Part shown: piece after piece, positions 1 through 5,453 of the stretch
How positions within the stretch are numbered: position 1 is the stretch's first letter
How the letters are laid out: the number at the start of each line of letters is the position of its first letter
DNA from: Chloroflexota bacterium
GTDB taxonomy: Bacteria; Chloroflexota; Anaerolineae; Anaerolineales; Anaerolineaceae
Assembly (NCBI GenBank): GCA_023434145.1
Contig: JAEYTI010000086.1
Coordinates: 1 to 6,948 of the forward strand
DNA length: 6,948 bases
Reading direction: 5' to 3'
Notes under the pieces: generated by a model
The model's input: the letters and a program-made list of their open reading frames with translations, nothing else
The model's database searches: none
What the model was told of the DNA's origin: nothing
Translations under genes and position numbers: made by a program

Positions 1-36
1 CACACACAACGAGGTAAATCTAAATTACTATGAGCA

Positions 37-67
37 AGCGATGCCCCGGGGTTCGCGGGACATCGCT
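37..67 (-). terminator. Hairpin just downstream of the solute-binding protein gene
   Basis: Arms 37-47 and 57-67 form an 11-bp stem around a 9-nt loop. The only imperfect position (C44 against A60) becomes a G-U wobble in the minus-strand transcript, so the stem is complete in the mRNA of the upstream gene. It begins 19 nt after the stop codon at 87-89. The U-tract after it is poor (TTGCTCATAG), so it may be a weak or factor-assisted terminator. It may also be a 3' stability hairpin that keeps binding-protein mRNA more abundant than that of permease genes further left, an arrangement common in ABC uptake operons. The rest of 1-36 shows nothing recognisable. Confidence 0.55.
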
Positions 68-86
68 GTTCTTTCTGTATTGAGAC

Positions 87-2048
87 TTACGGGTTGACGA
101 GTTCCAGGTTGTACAGGCCCGCGATGCTCCAGCCGTCGGTCAGATCCAGCGGCGGAACGGGCGGGTTGGTGCCATCACCCTCGTGCGGGAAGTTGGTCCA
201 CACGCTCTCGTTCACGGTGTGGAACGACTGCGGGCGATACATCAGGGTGAAGGAAGGAACCTCGGTCAGGTAGATCTCGACCAGCTCGGTGTAGATTTCC
301 TGCAGCGCGGCTTCGTCAGTCTCGTTCGGGATCTGGGCGAGCAGCTCGTCTACACGGGCATTCTCGTACTGACCCCAGTTGCCGTTCCAGTTGCTGGCCA
401 TGCCAACATACTCAGAGCTCAGCAGGTGGCGAATGCGGCTGTAAGGCTGCGTCGGGCCAGCGCCGTCGGACCACATCATGAAGATGTCATAGCCCTCGGG
501 CAGCGGAGCATCGGACTTGGTCACGACCGTCTGGTACACGGACCATTCGGGGTAGTTGGTGGTGATGTCGATACCGATTTCAGCACCGGCGGCGGCAACA
601 ACCTCAATCGCGGCTTGCCAGTCGGACCAGCCATTGGGGGCTGTCGCGATATAGCTCAGCTTCTGGCCGTCAACTTCGCGCCAGCCATCGCCGTCGCTGT
701 CAACCACACCAGCCTCATCGAGCAGCGCCTTGGCGCCTTCGATGTCCTTACCAGCCCACTGCAGATCCTTCACGGCTTCTTTGTCGTAGAGGGCCTGTTC
801 GCCAGGGGTGGGGTTCATCAGCGAGCGCGGAACCTGGGTGAAGGTCGGCGACTGATTGGTCATCGCGTTGGCGAAGATGGTGTCATAGTCCACCGCGATA
901 GCGATGGCCTTGCGGACCTCGACCATATCGAGGCCGGGCGAATTCAGATTGTAGTAAGCGGTCGGGAGGCTCGCGCCGATGCCGTAGGGGGCTTCGGGGA
1001 GGTAGGTCGAGATGGGCAGACCCTGCTCGAGCCACAGATCCTGAACGTTGGCGTTGAACTGCTGTGACACATCCACCTCACCAGCCTGGAGGGCGGTGGT
1101 ACCGGCGGCATTGTCCTTGAAGATCACGTGCGCCAGGTACTTCGGAGCGGGCAGCTTGCCCCACATGGAAGCATCCTGACCCCAGTACTCTTCGTTGCGG
1201 ATCATGACGACCTTGGTGTCATCAGTGAAGTACGGGCCATAAGGGCCGGAGTAGACAACGTCCTCAGCCGGGTCGGCCATGAGCGCCTGGGCGTCGCCAC
1301 CGGTGCGTTCTTCCAGGGCCTCAGTCCAGGCCTTCTGGATGACGTAGTTGGCGGTGACATACGCGCTCACGTTGAGCGGGTTGACAGCCTGGCCATTCTC
1401 GTCCAGCTTGGCCTTGATCACAACGGTCTGGGCATCGACGGCTTCGATGGCTTCGATGAAGTCAACGTTGCCAGCGCCGGTGCCGGTGTTGTACTTCACA
1501 TGGGTTTCCCAGGTGTAAGCAACATCATCGGCGGTTACGGGGGTGCCATCGCTCCACTGAGCGGCTTCCTTAATCTTGAAGGTGAGCTCGGTGCGATCTT
1601 CGTTCCAGGTATAGTCGCCATCGGCCAGCAGCGGATAAACCTGACCGTCGAGCATGTTATACAGGTACGGGGTTTCGAACATCGTCACGCGGGCGTTATC
1701 ACCCTGAGAGATGGCCATCGCATTGTTGTTGCCAGAGCCGTAGGGGTTCCAGCCAACAACCGAACCCCACTGCTGACCGTTGAAGTACAGGGTCTCGTTG
1801 CGGGGCAGCGAATTGGGGTCCGCGGGGCCAGCGGCTTCGGTGGGCTCGGCAGGGGCTTCGGTGGGCTCGGCGGGAGCTTCGGTCGGCTGGGCGGGAGCTT
1901 CAGTCGGCTGGGCCGGGGCTTCGGTCGGCTGAGCGGGGGCAGGGGCATCAGTCGGCGCCTGAGTAGCAGCCGTGCACCCCAGCAGCGCAGTCGCTAGTAG
2001 AACTAGCGCGACTGCAACACTTAAATACTTGTGCAGAGTGACTTTCAT
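87..2048 (-). CDS. ABC transporter solute-binding lipoprotein, family 5 (SBP_bac_5; oligopeptide/oligosaccharide type)
   Basis: This encodes a 653-residue extracellular lipoprotein that would capture a solute and deliver it to an ABC permease. The start at 2048 is chosen because AAGGAG (2058-2063) lies 9 nt upstream and the product then opens with a proper lipoprotein signal: MKVTLHKY, a hydrophobic stretch and the lipobox LLGC with Cys25. A start at 2105 would put 19 non-signal residues in front. Residues 30-77 are a low-complexity PTEAPAQ/PTEAPAE linker holding the globular part off the membrane. The family 5 fold begins near NETLYFNGQQWG (84-95). The characteristic WSDGTPVTADDV is at 165-176, a VRKAIAIAVD segment follows later, and a DSDGDGW acidic loop lies further on. 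Length is normal once the linker is allowed for. The ligand is not certain: family 5 includes dipeptide, oligopeptide, nickel and beta-oligosaccharide binders. The CebR-like operator upstream favours a sugar, while the divergent protease favours peptides. No permease or ATPase gene is in the window; they may lie to the left. Confidence 0.93.
   Translation of the reverse strand: MKVTLHKYLSVAVALVLLATALLGCTAATQAPTDAPAPAQPTEAPAQPTEAPAQPTEAPAEPTEAPAEPTEAAGPADPNSLPRNETLYFNGQQWGSVVGWNPYGSGNNNAMAISQGDNARVTMFETPYLYNMLDGQVYPLLADGDYTWNEDRTELTFKIKEAAQWSDGTPVTADDVAYTWETHVKYNTGTGAGNVDFIEAIEAVDAQTVVIKAKLDENGQAVNPLNVSAYVTANYVIQKAWTEALEERTGGDAQALMADPAEDVVYSGPYGPYFTDDTKVVMIRNEEYWGQDASMWGKLPAPKYLAHVIFKDNAAGTTALQAGEVDVSQQFNANVQDLWLEQGLPISTYLPEAPYGIGASLPTAYYNLNSPGLDMVEVRKAIAIAVDYDTIFANAMTNQSPTFTQVPRSLMNPTPGEQALYDKEAVKDLQWAGKDIEGAKALLDEAGVVDSDGDGWREVDGQKLSYIATAPNGWSDWQAAIEVVAAAGAEIGIDITTNYPEWSVYQTVVTKSDAPLPEGYDIFMMWSDGAGPTQPYSRIRHLLSSEYVGMASNWNGNWGQYENARVDELLAQIPNETDEAALQEIYTELVEIYLTEVPSFTLMYRPQSFHTVNESVWTNFPHEGDGTNPPVPPLDLTDGWSIAGLYNLELVNP
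1834..1938. repeat. Five 21-bp tandem repeats encoding the lipoprotein linker
   Basis: There are five consecutive units of 21 bp (1834-1854, 1855-1875, 1876-1896, 1897-1917, 1918-1938), each starting GCTTC and differing at a few positions. Read on the minus strand they encode the heptad PTEAPAQ or PTEAPAE. Units 1 and 2 share GTGGGCTCGG while units 3 to 5 share GTCGGCTG, which suggests stepwise duplication. The repeat lies wholly inside the solute-binding protein gene and keeps its frame, so copy-number changes would alter linker length without a frameshift. Confidence 0.9.
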
Positions 2049-2057
2049 TTTCCCTTT

Positions 2058-2063
2058 CTCCTT
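2058..2063 (-). promoter_or_regulatory. Ribosome binding site deciding the lipoprotein start
   Basis: On the minus strand AAGGAG is followed by 9 nt (AAAGGGAAA) and ATG at 2048-2046. It fixes the start at 2048 rather than at the in-frame upstream candidate ending at 2105. Confidence 0.8.
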
Positions 2064-2080
2064 GAAGAACACTTGTTTTT

Positions 2081-2105
2081 GTGAGAATCGACCCACGGTT
2101 CTCAC
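2081..2105 (-). promoter_or_regulatory. Leader hairpin / inverted repeat upstream of the lipoprotein RBS
   Basis: GTGAGAATCG (2081-2090) and CGGTTCTCAC (2096-2105) form a 10-bp inverted repeat around the 5-nt loop ACCCA. One pair is mismatched (T2088 against G2098), giving a G-U wobble in a plus-strand RNA and an A-C mismatch in the minus-strand mRNA. It ends 17 nt upstream of AAGGAG. It could be an mRNA leader stem or a DNA-level operator; the sequence does not decide. It abuts the cre-like box at 2107-2120. Confidence 0.45.
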
Positions 2106-2106
2106 T

Positions 2107-2120
2107 TGAAAACGCTTACG
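2107..2120. promoter_or_regulatory. cre-like LacI-family operator candidate near the lipoprotein start
   Basis: TGAAAACGCTTACG matches the catabolite-responsive element form TGWAARCGYTWNCW at all but the last position. Its own dyad symmetry is imperfect. It lies about 60 bp upstream of the ATG at 2048 and just downstream, in transcript direction, of a TATATG (plus-strand 2126-2131) that could be an alternative -10 with a poor -35. This is a classic repressor position, but a single 14-mer match can occur by chance. Confidence 0.3.
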
Positions 2121-2376
2121 AAAGACATATACCTGTAAGACGAACCCAGCCAGCCCGAAGGCTGCCGGAATTCTACAAACTTAGGTCGTACGATTTGGTC
2201 TTGCACACCGGACCAATCCATCTTTCTTTCGCCGGGAAAATTGATATCAAGAAGGTTTTGGATCTGTTTGGAACACCCCTGTGCCGATTCAGGCACATCC
2301 ACGATCATCGTAAAGCACTTGTTGGCGTCGTGAGTTGATTTGTGTTGTGATCAAGTGATTTCAGAGGACTGAAAGT

Positions 2377-2405
2377 AATATAACACCAATTTCAGTGATT
2401 TACAA
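2377..2405 (-). promoter_or_regulatory. Candidate sigma70-type promoter for the solute-binding protein gene
   Basis: Read on the minus strand, TTGTAA (2405-2400) is followed after 17 bp by TATATT (2382-2377). These match the -35 and -10 consensus at 4/6 and 5/6. Transcription would begin near 2370 and give a leader of about 320 nt before the ATG at 2048. The -10 is flanked by inverted CTGAAA/TTTCAG words at 2359-2364, 2369-2374 and 2390-2395. A nearer promoter around 2126-2131 is possible but weaker. Confidence 0.35.
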
Positions 2406-2418
2406 TGGATTAGGCGCA

Positions 2419-2444
2419 AATTCGTGGAAGCGCTCCCAAGAATT
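2419..2444. promoter_or_regulatory. LacI-family operator with CebR-type core
   Basis: The core TGGAAGCGCTCCCA (2425-2438) differs at one position from TGGGAGCGCTCCCA, the operator known for the actinobacterial cellulose-utilisation repressor CebR of the LacI family. The symmetry extends outward through AATTC (2419-2423) and GAATT (2440-2444), giving a 26-bp dyad in which 11 of 13 pairs are complementary. The central CG step is typical of LacI-family sites. Its centre lies about 60 bp upstream of the inferred minus-strand start near 2370, so it could act by looping to a second site such as 2107-2120, or serve a promoter not identified here. The regulator gene is not in the window. Confidence 0.6.
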
Positions 2445-2495
2445 ATTTTACCACTTTTTTCCCTTCAAACATACAAGGTCTTTTGACTTTTTTGG

Positions 2496-2513
2496 GGAAA
2501 TTGCCGAATTTCC
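2496..2513 (+). terminator. Small hairpin followed by T-rich DNA, terminator-like
   Basis: GGAAATT (2496-2502) and AATTTCC (2507-2513) form a perfect 7-bp stem with loop GCCG. T-runs follow at 2518-2522 and 2526-2531 on the plus strand. No plus-strand gene lies upstream, so it would end only a short untranslated RNA or read-through. The stem is AT-rich and weak. Confidence 0.25.
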
Positions 2514-2557
2514 ATTCTTTTTCCATTTTTTCCTTTGCGGAACAATGAAAATACTGC

Positions 2558-2654
2558 CTTGCGAACAGGTGCATTTCACTTTGGGGGAAGTTTGGGGTAG
2601 CAAGGTGATGATGCTGAGCGTCATCACCCTGCTACCCCAAACTGAAATACACCC
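2558..2654. repeat. Nested palindromic element, copy 1
   Basis: The inner arms 2591-2613 and 2619-2641 form a 23-bp stem with a 5-nt loop. It has two imperfect positions: A2603 against C2629, and T2612 against G2620. Outside a bulge on the left side (2579-2590) an outer stem pairs 2568-2578 with 2643-2653, with one mismatch (C2572 against A2649). The copy begins with the spacer CTTGCGAAC and ends in CACCC. TTTGGGG occurs twice in the left half (2580-2586 and 2591-2597), so the right arm can pair in two registers. Confidence 0.9.
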
Positions 2655-2753
2655 TTTGCTAACGGGCGCATTTCAGTTTGGGGGAGGTTTTGCGGTAGCA
2701 GTCTGGTGATGCTGAGCATCACCAGACTGCTACCGCAAAACTGAAATACACCC
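2655..2753. repeat. Nested palindromic element, copy 2
   Basis: The inner arms 2688-2712 and 2716-2740 are a perfect 25-bp inverted repeat around the loop TGA. An outer 13-bp stem pairs 2664-2676 with 2741-2753, with two A-C mispairs. The left side carries an 11-nt bulge TTTGGGGGAGG (2677-2687). Spacer, outer stem and bulge match copy 1. The inner stem shares GGTAGCA and GGTGATG with copy 1 but differs elsewhere, each change being matched on the opposite arm. A third spacer, TTTGCAAACC, follows at 2754-2763 without another palindrome. There is no T-tract on either side, so it is not an ordinary intrinsic terminator. The -35 of the protease promoter starts 17 bp after the copy ends. Confidence 0.93.
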
Positions 2754-2769
2754 TTTGCAAACCTCTTAA

Positions 2770-2797
2770 TTGACTCCAGGGATTACTTCTGTATAAT
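2770..2797 (+). promoter_or_regulatory. Sigma70-type promoter of the S8 protease gene
   Basis: TTGACT (2770-2775) and TATAAT (2792-2797) are separated by 16 bp, matching consensus at 5/6 and 6/6. Transcription is expected near 2803-2805, giving a leader of about 65 nt before the ATG at 2870. Near the inferred start lies AAAGGAGG (2801-2808), a strong anti-16S-like word with no start codon behind it. It may instead fold with TCCTT at 2817-2821. Confidence 0.75.
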
Positions 2798-2859
2798 TCT
2801 AAAGGAGGGGGCTCCATCCTTCAAACTTCATCCCGCAAAACTTTATATCGCAGGTTCAC

Positions 2860-2863
2860 GAGG
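2860..2863 (+). promoter_or_regulatory. Ribosome binding site of the protease gene
   Basis: GAGG lies 6 nt before ATG 2870. It is modest, but it is the only purine-rich site at a proper distance, and the product that follows starts with a good signal peptide. Confidence 0.5.
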
Positions 2864-2869
2864 CTACCA

Positions 2870-5410
2870 ATGCAGAAACCTATCAAGGTCTGGAAGGCGC
2901 TTTTGCGCTGCGCGCTTATTGTTCTTACCCTTATGCAGGGCTTCAGTTTCTCTCAGGCGGTGGCGCAGACGCCAGCCGCCGGTGAAGATTTTTCTATCTA
3001 CCTGGCGCAAAGTACGTTTGATCCGCTGCAGTCGCTGCCAGAAGTACCACAGTCGCTCAACTACAGCGCGGCAGAAGCAGCAGCCAACGGCGTATACATC
3101 GTACAGTTTGAAGGTCCGATAGAAGATGCCTGGCTCGAGCGCCTGGTCGCCGCAGGCGGGCACGTTGGTCCCTACCTCCCCAACTATGCCTTCGTGGTCA
3201 AGCTCGACGCCGCTTCGCTGAGCAGGGTCAGCGGAATGCCCGAAGTGCGCTGGGTAGGCCCTTACCAGGCTGCCTATAAGCTGGCCGCGAATGTCACCCC
3301 CGATGATACGCGCACCTACCGCGTGCTGGTAGCTCCCTGGGCAGATGCAAACCAGACCACCCGCGTGATGTCATCCTTTGCGGCAGGCCCTGTGAAAAAC
3401 CACACCCTGGCGGTCAATGAGATTCAAGATTCCGGTATCGCCCGGGGCGAGCAGATGATAACCGCCGACCTGAACGGCACCGGTTTAGAGCAAGCCGCCC
3501 GGGTTGGAGATGTACTGTGGATCGAGCCAGTGTATATAAACGAGCTGTACAACAACATTGGTGGCGGAACAATTATAGGTGGGCAGACCGCGTGGAATGC
3601 AGGTTACACCGGCGCGGGCCAGGTCATCAACGTTACCGACACCGGTCTCGATACGGGCAATGCCTTGACGGTGCACCAGGATTTTCGCGGACGGGTAGCG
3701 AACATTGCCTCCTGGCCGGTTGAGTATCTGAACTATGGCGGTGGCTGCTATATTGCCAACAGTGGCGCAGATGATGGAGCCGCCGATTGGGATGGTCATG
3801 GCACGCACGTCAGCGGCTCAGTGATGGGTAACGGCGCCGAATCAGGTGGCGCTATCCGGGGACCTGCTTATCAAGCTACTGTAAATTTCCAGGCCATCGA
3901 ACAATGGACAGTTTTTTCTTCCGCCTGTTCGGGGTATACCGGGTACTGGCTCACTGGCATCCCCCAAAATGTCACACCATTGCTGCAGCAAGCTTATAAC
4001 TGGGGCGCCCGCGTACAGAATGAAAGTTGGGGCGGCGGACCTGCTGGGGTATACGATCTACAAGCTTCACATTTTGACAGTTTTATCGCCTCTCACCAGG
4101 ATTTTGCTGTGTTCGTAGCAGCCGGCAATGCTGGTATTGATAAAGACAAAAATGGCTATGTCGATACGGTCTCGATTAACTCGCCCGGGGCAGCGAAAAA
4201 CGTAATCACCGTCGGGGCGTCGGAAAATGAACGTATTGAATTTACCTCCACGTATTCAAATGACTCGCGGTTTCCAGCCGCCCCCACGGGAACAGATCGG
4301 TATGCGAACAGCCGCCAACACATGGCCGCCTTCAGCAGCCGCGGCCCAATGAACGATCAACGAATTAAACCAGATCTGGTTGCGCCGGGTACCTTCATCC
4401 TTTCCACCAAATCAAGCCAGACATCTGACTACGGGTGGTACCCATATAATGATGATTACACGTACATGGGCGGCACTTCCATGGCGAGCCCGCTCGCCGC
4501 TGGAGCCGGCACGCTTGTGCGCCAGTACTATGCTACCCGTGAGGGTTGGGCAAACCCTTCGGCCGCATTGGTCAAAGCAACGCTGATCAATACCGCGGTC
4601 GATATCACTGGGTATGGAAACACAGCCCAGGAAGCCGGACAGCCGATCCCCAATGTGCACGAGGGCTGGGGACTGATTAACGTTGGTGCCGCCACAACCC
4701 CGGGCCGCAAATTTGTAGACCACGCCACAGGCCTGAGCACCGGGGCAACTCACACTTACCAGTACACGATTGCTGCGGGCAAACCATTCAAGGTCAGCCT
4801 GGTTTGGAGTGATGCCCCCGGCACATCCAGTAGTGGAGCTGCGCTGGTCAACAACCTCAACTTGAAGGTTACTGCGCCTAACGGAACCACTACGTACCTG
4901 GGTAACAACTTCAGCGGTGGATGGAGCACCACCAGCATCACGACAGACTCCATCAATAACGTAGAGAACGTGTACATCCAGTCACCGGTAGCAGGCACGT
5001 GGAAAGTAGAAGTAATCGGCGCGAATGTACCTCAAGGTCCGCAGCGCTATGCCCTGGTGGTAGATGGTGGATTCCCACCTGAAGCTTTTAACAAGACCTA
5101 CCCTGGAAGCAGCGCTACGATCCCAACCCAACGCACATCAATTGGATGGAACGCAAGCGCCTTTGCTACGAGTTACGAATATTGCTACGACACAACCAAC
5201 AATACCACTTGCGACGGTGTGTGGACGAGCACCGGCACAAAAACCTGGACTGTACTTCAGGGGCTGGCAGATGGCACGACTTACTATTGGCATGTCCGCG
5301 CAAAAAACGCCTACGGTACAACGTATGCAAACAACAACGCCTGGTGGAACTTCCGAGTCCATGTCATTCCGCTACCGTTCGACAACTACCTGCCAGTGTT
5401 GAGAAAATAA
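2870..5410 (+). CDS. Secreted subtilisin-family serine protease (S8, KP-43-like) with C-terminal beta domain and FN3-like domain
   Basis: This encodes an 846-residue secreted endopeptidase. A signal peptide spans about residues 1-32 (basic start, hydrophobic core, AVA before Gln33). Residues of about 35-225 form a pro-region with a segment beginning GVYIVQFEGP and a second segment before the protease. The catalytic domain runs from about 230 to 605. Asp257 lies in VTDTGLDTG, His310 in DGHGTHVSG, the oxyanion Asn420 in VAAGNAG and the nucleophile Ser537 in GGTSMASP, so the triad is complete. The long His-Ser interval, SSRGP and IKPDLVAPGTFILS, and the following beta-sandwich (about 621-734: VSLVWSDAPG, LVNNLNLKVTAPNG, NNVENV) are those of the KP-43 type of alkaline subtilase. 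A fibronectin-III-like domain (about 736-835, TTYYWHVRAKN) and the tail NYLPVLRK follow. The tail resembles ends seen on many Chloroflexota secreted proteins and may be a sorting or anchoring signal. The gene has its own promoter at 2770-2797 and is divergent from the solute-binding protein, so released peptides could feed that transporter. Confidence 0.95.
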   Translation: MQKPIKVWKALLRCALIVLTLMQGFSFSQAVAQTPAAGEDFSIYLAQSTFDPLQSLPEVPQSLNYSAAEAAANGVYIVQFEGPIEDAWLERLVAAGGHVGPYLPNYAFVVKLDAASLSRVSGMPEVRWVGPYQAAYKLAANVTPDDTRTYRVLVAPWADANQTTRVMSSFAAGPVKNHTLAVNEIQDSGIARGEQMITADLNGTGLEQAARVGDVLWIEPVYINELYNNIGGGTIIGGQTAWNAGYTGAGQVINVTDTGLDTGNALTVHQDFRGRVANIASWPVEYLNYGGGCYIANSGADDGAADWDGHGTHVSGSVMGNGAESGGAIRGPAYQATVNFQAIEQWTVFSSACSGYTGYWLTGIPQNVTPLLQQAYNWGARVQNESWGGGPAGVYDLQASHFDSFIASHQDFAVFVAAGNAGIDKDKNGYVDTVSINSPGAAKNVITVGASENERIEFTSTYSNDSRFPAAPTGTDRYANSRQHMAAFSSRGPMNDQRIKPDLVAPGTFILSTKSSQTSDYGWYPYNDDYTYMGGTSMASPLAAGAGTLVRQYYATREGWANPSAALVKATLINTAVDITGYGNTAQEAGQPIPNVHEGWGLINVGAATTPGRKFVDHATGLSTGATHTYQYTIAAGKPFKVSLVWSDAPGTSSSGAALVNNLNLKVTAPNGTTTYLGNNFSGGWSTTSITTDSINNVENVYIQSPVAGTWKVEVIGANVPQGPQRYALVVDGGFPPEAFNKTYPGSSATIPTQRTSIGWNASAFATSYEYCYDTTNNTTCDGVWTSTGTKTWTVLQGLADGTTYYWHVRAKNAYGTTYANNNAWWNFRVHVIPLPFDNYLPVLRK

Positions 5411-5416
5411 GCATAA

Positions 5417-5442
5417 CTGCCGGTTGATCCTATTTCCGGCAG
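5417..5442 (+). terminator. First hairpin after the protease gene
   Basis: CTGCCGG (5417-5423) and CCGGCAG (5436-5442) form a perfect 7-bp GC-rich stem with a 12-nt loop, starting 6 nt after the stop codon. No T-tract follows. It may act with the second hairpin at 5454-5488. Confidence 0.4.
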
Positions 5443-5453
5443 CCCGTAACCCA

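Larger units (their letters stand above)
2049..2869. other. Divergent intergenic region (about 820 bp) without a convincing gene
   Basis: This region separates the minus-strand binding-protein gene from the plus-strand protease gene. Small open frames at 2081-2338 (+), 2102-2308 (-) and 2395-2709 (+) lack a supported ribosome binding site and protein-like sequence, and the last runs into the palindromes. The region is instead rich in signals, listed separately: leader hairpin, cre-like box, minus-strand promoter, LacI-type operator, T-tracts, a tandem palindromic element and the protease promoter. Two minor inverted repeats are also visible: TTGATATCAA at 2241-2250, and a 6-bp stem at 2280-2285/2292-2297. 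Confidence 0.7.

Noticed and set aside
183..1997. Long plus-strand frames opposite the lipoprotein gene (183-1067 and 1128-1997)
   Set aside because: Antisense shadows of a high-GC coding sequence; the minus-strand product has a lipobox and family 5 motifs.
2102..2308. 68-codon minus-strand frame upstream of the lipoprotein gene
   Set aside because: No supported start signal or protein-like pattern; it overlaps the likely leader and control boxes.
2081..2338. 85-codon plus-strand frame starting with GTG at 2081
   Set aside because: It has no ribosome binding site, begins inside the leader hairpin of the lipoprotein gene, and its translation shows no recognisable domain.
2395..2709. 104-codon plus-strand frame rich in Phe and His
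   Set aside because: It reads through T-tracts and the palindromic repeats; the composition reflects T-rich DNA rather than a protein.
2691..2740. Classical REP sequence based on the GTAG word
   Set aside because: In REP elements GTAG lies 5' of an imperfect palindrome. Here it lies inside the stem and is mirrored on the other arm, so the resemblance is not enough for that name.
2558..2763. CRISPR array or tandem intrinsic terminators as an explanation for the repeats
   Set aside because: The units are long palindromes directly abutting without unique spacers, so not CRISPR. There is no T-tract after either stem on either strand, and they lie between divergent genes, so not terminators.
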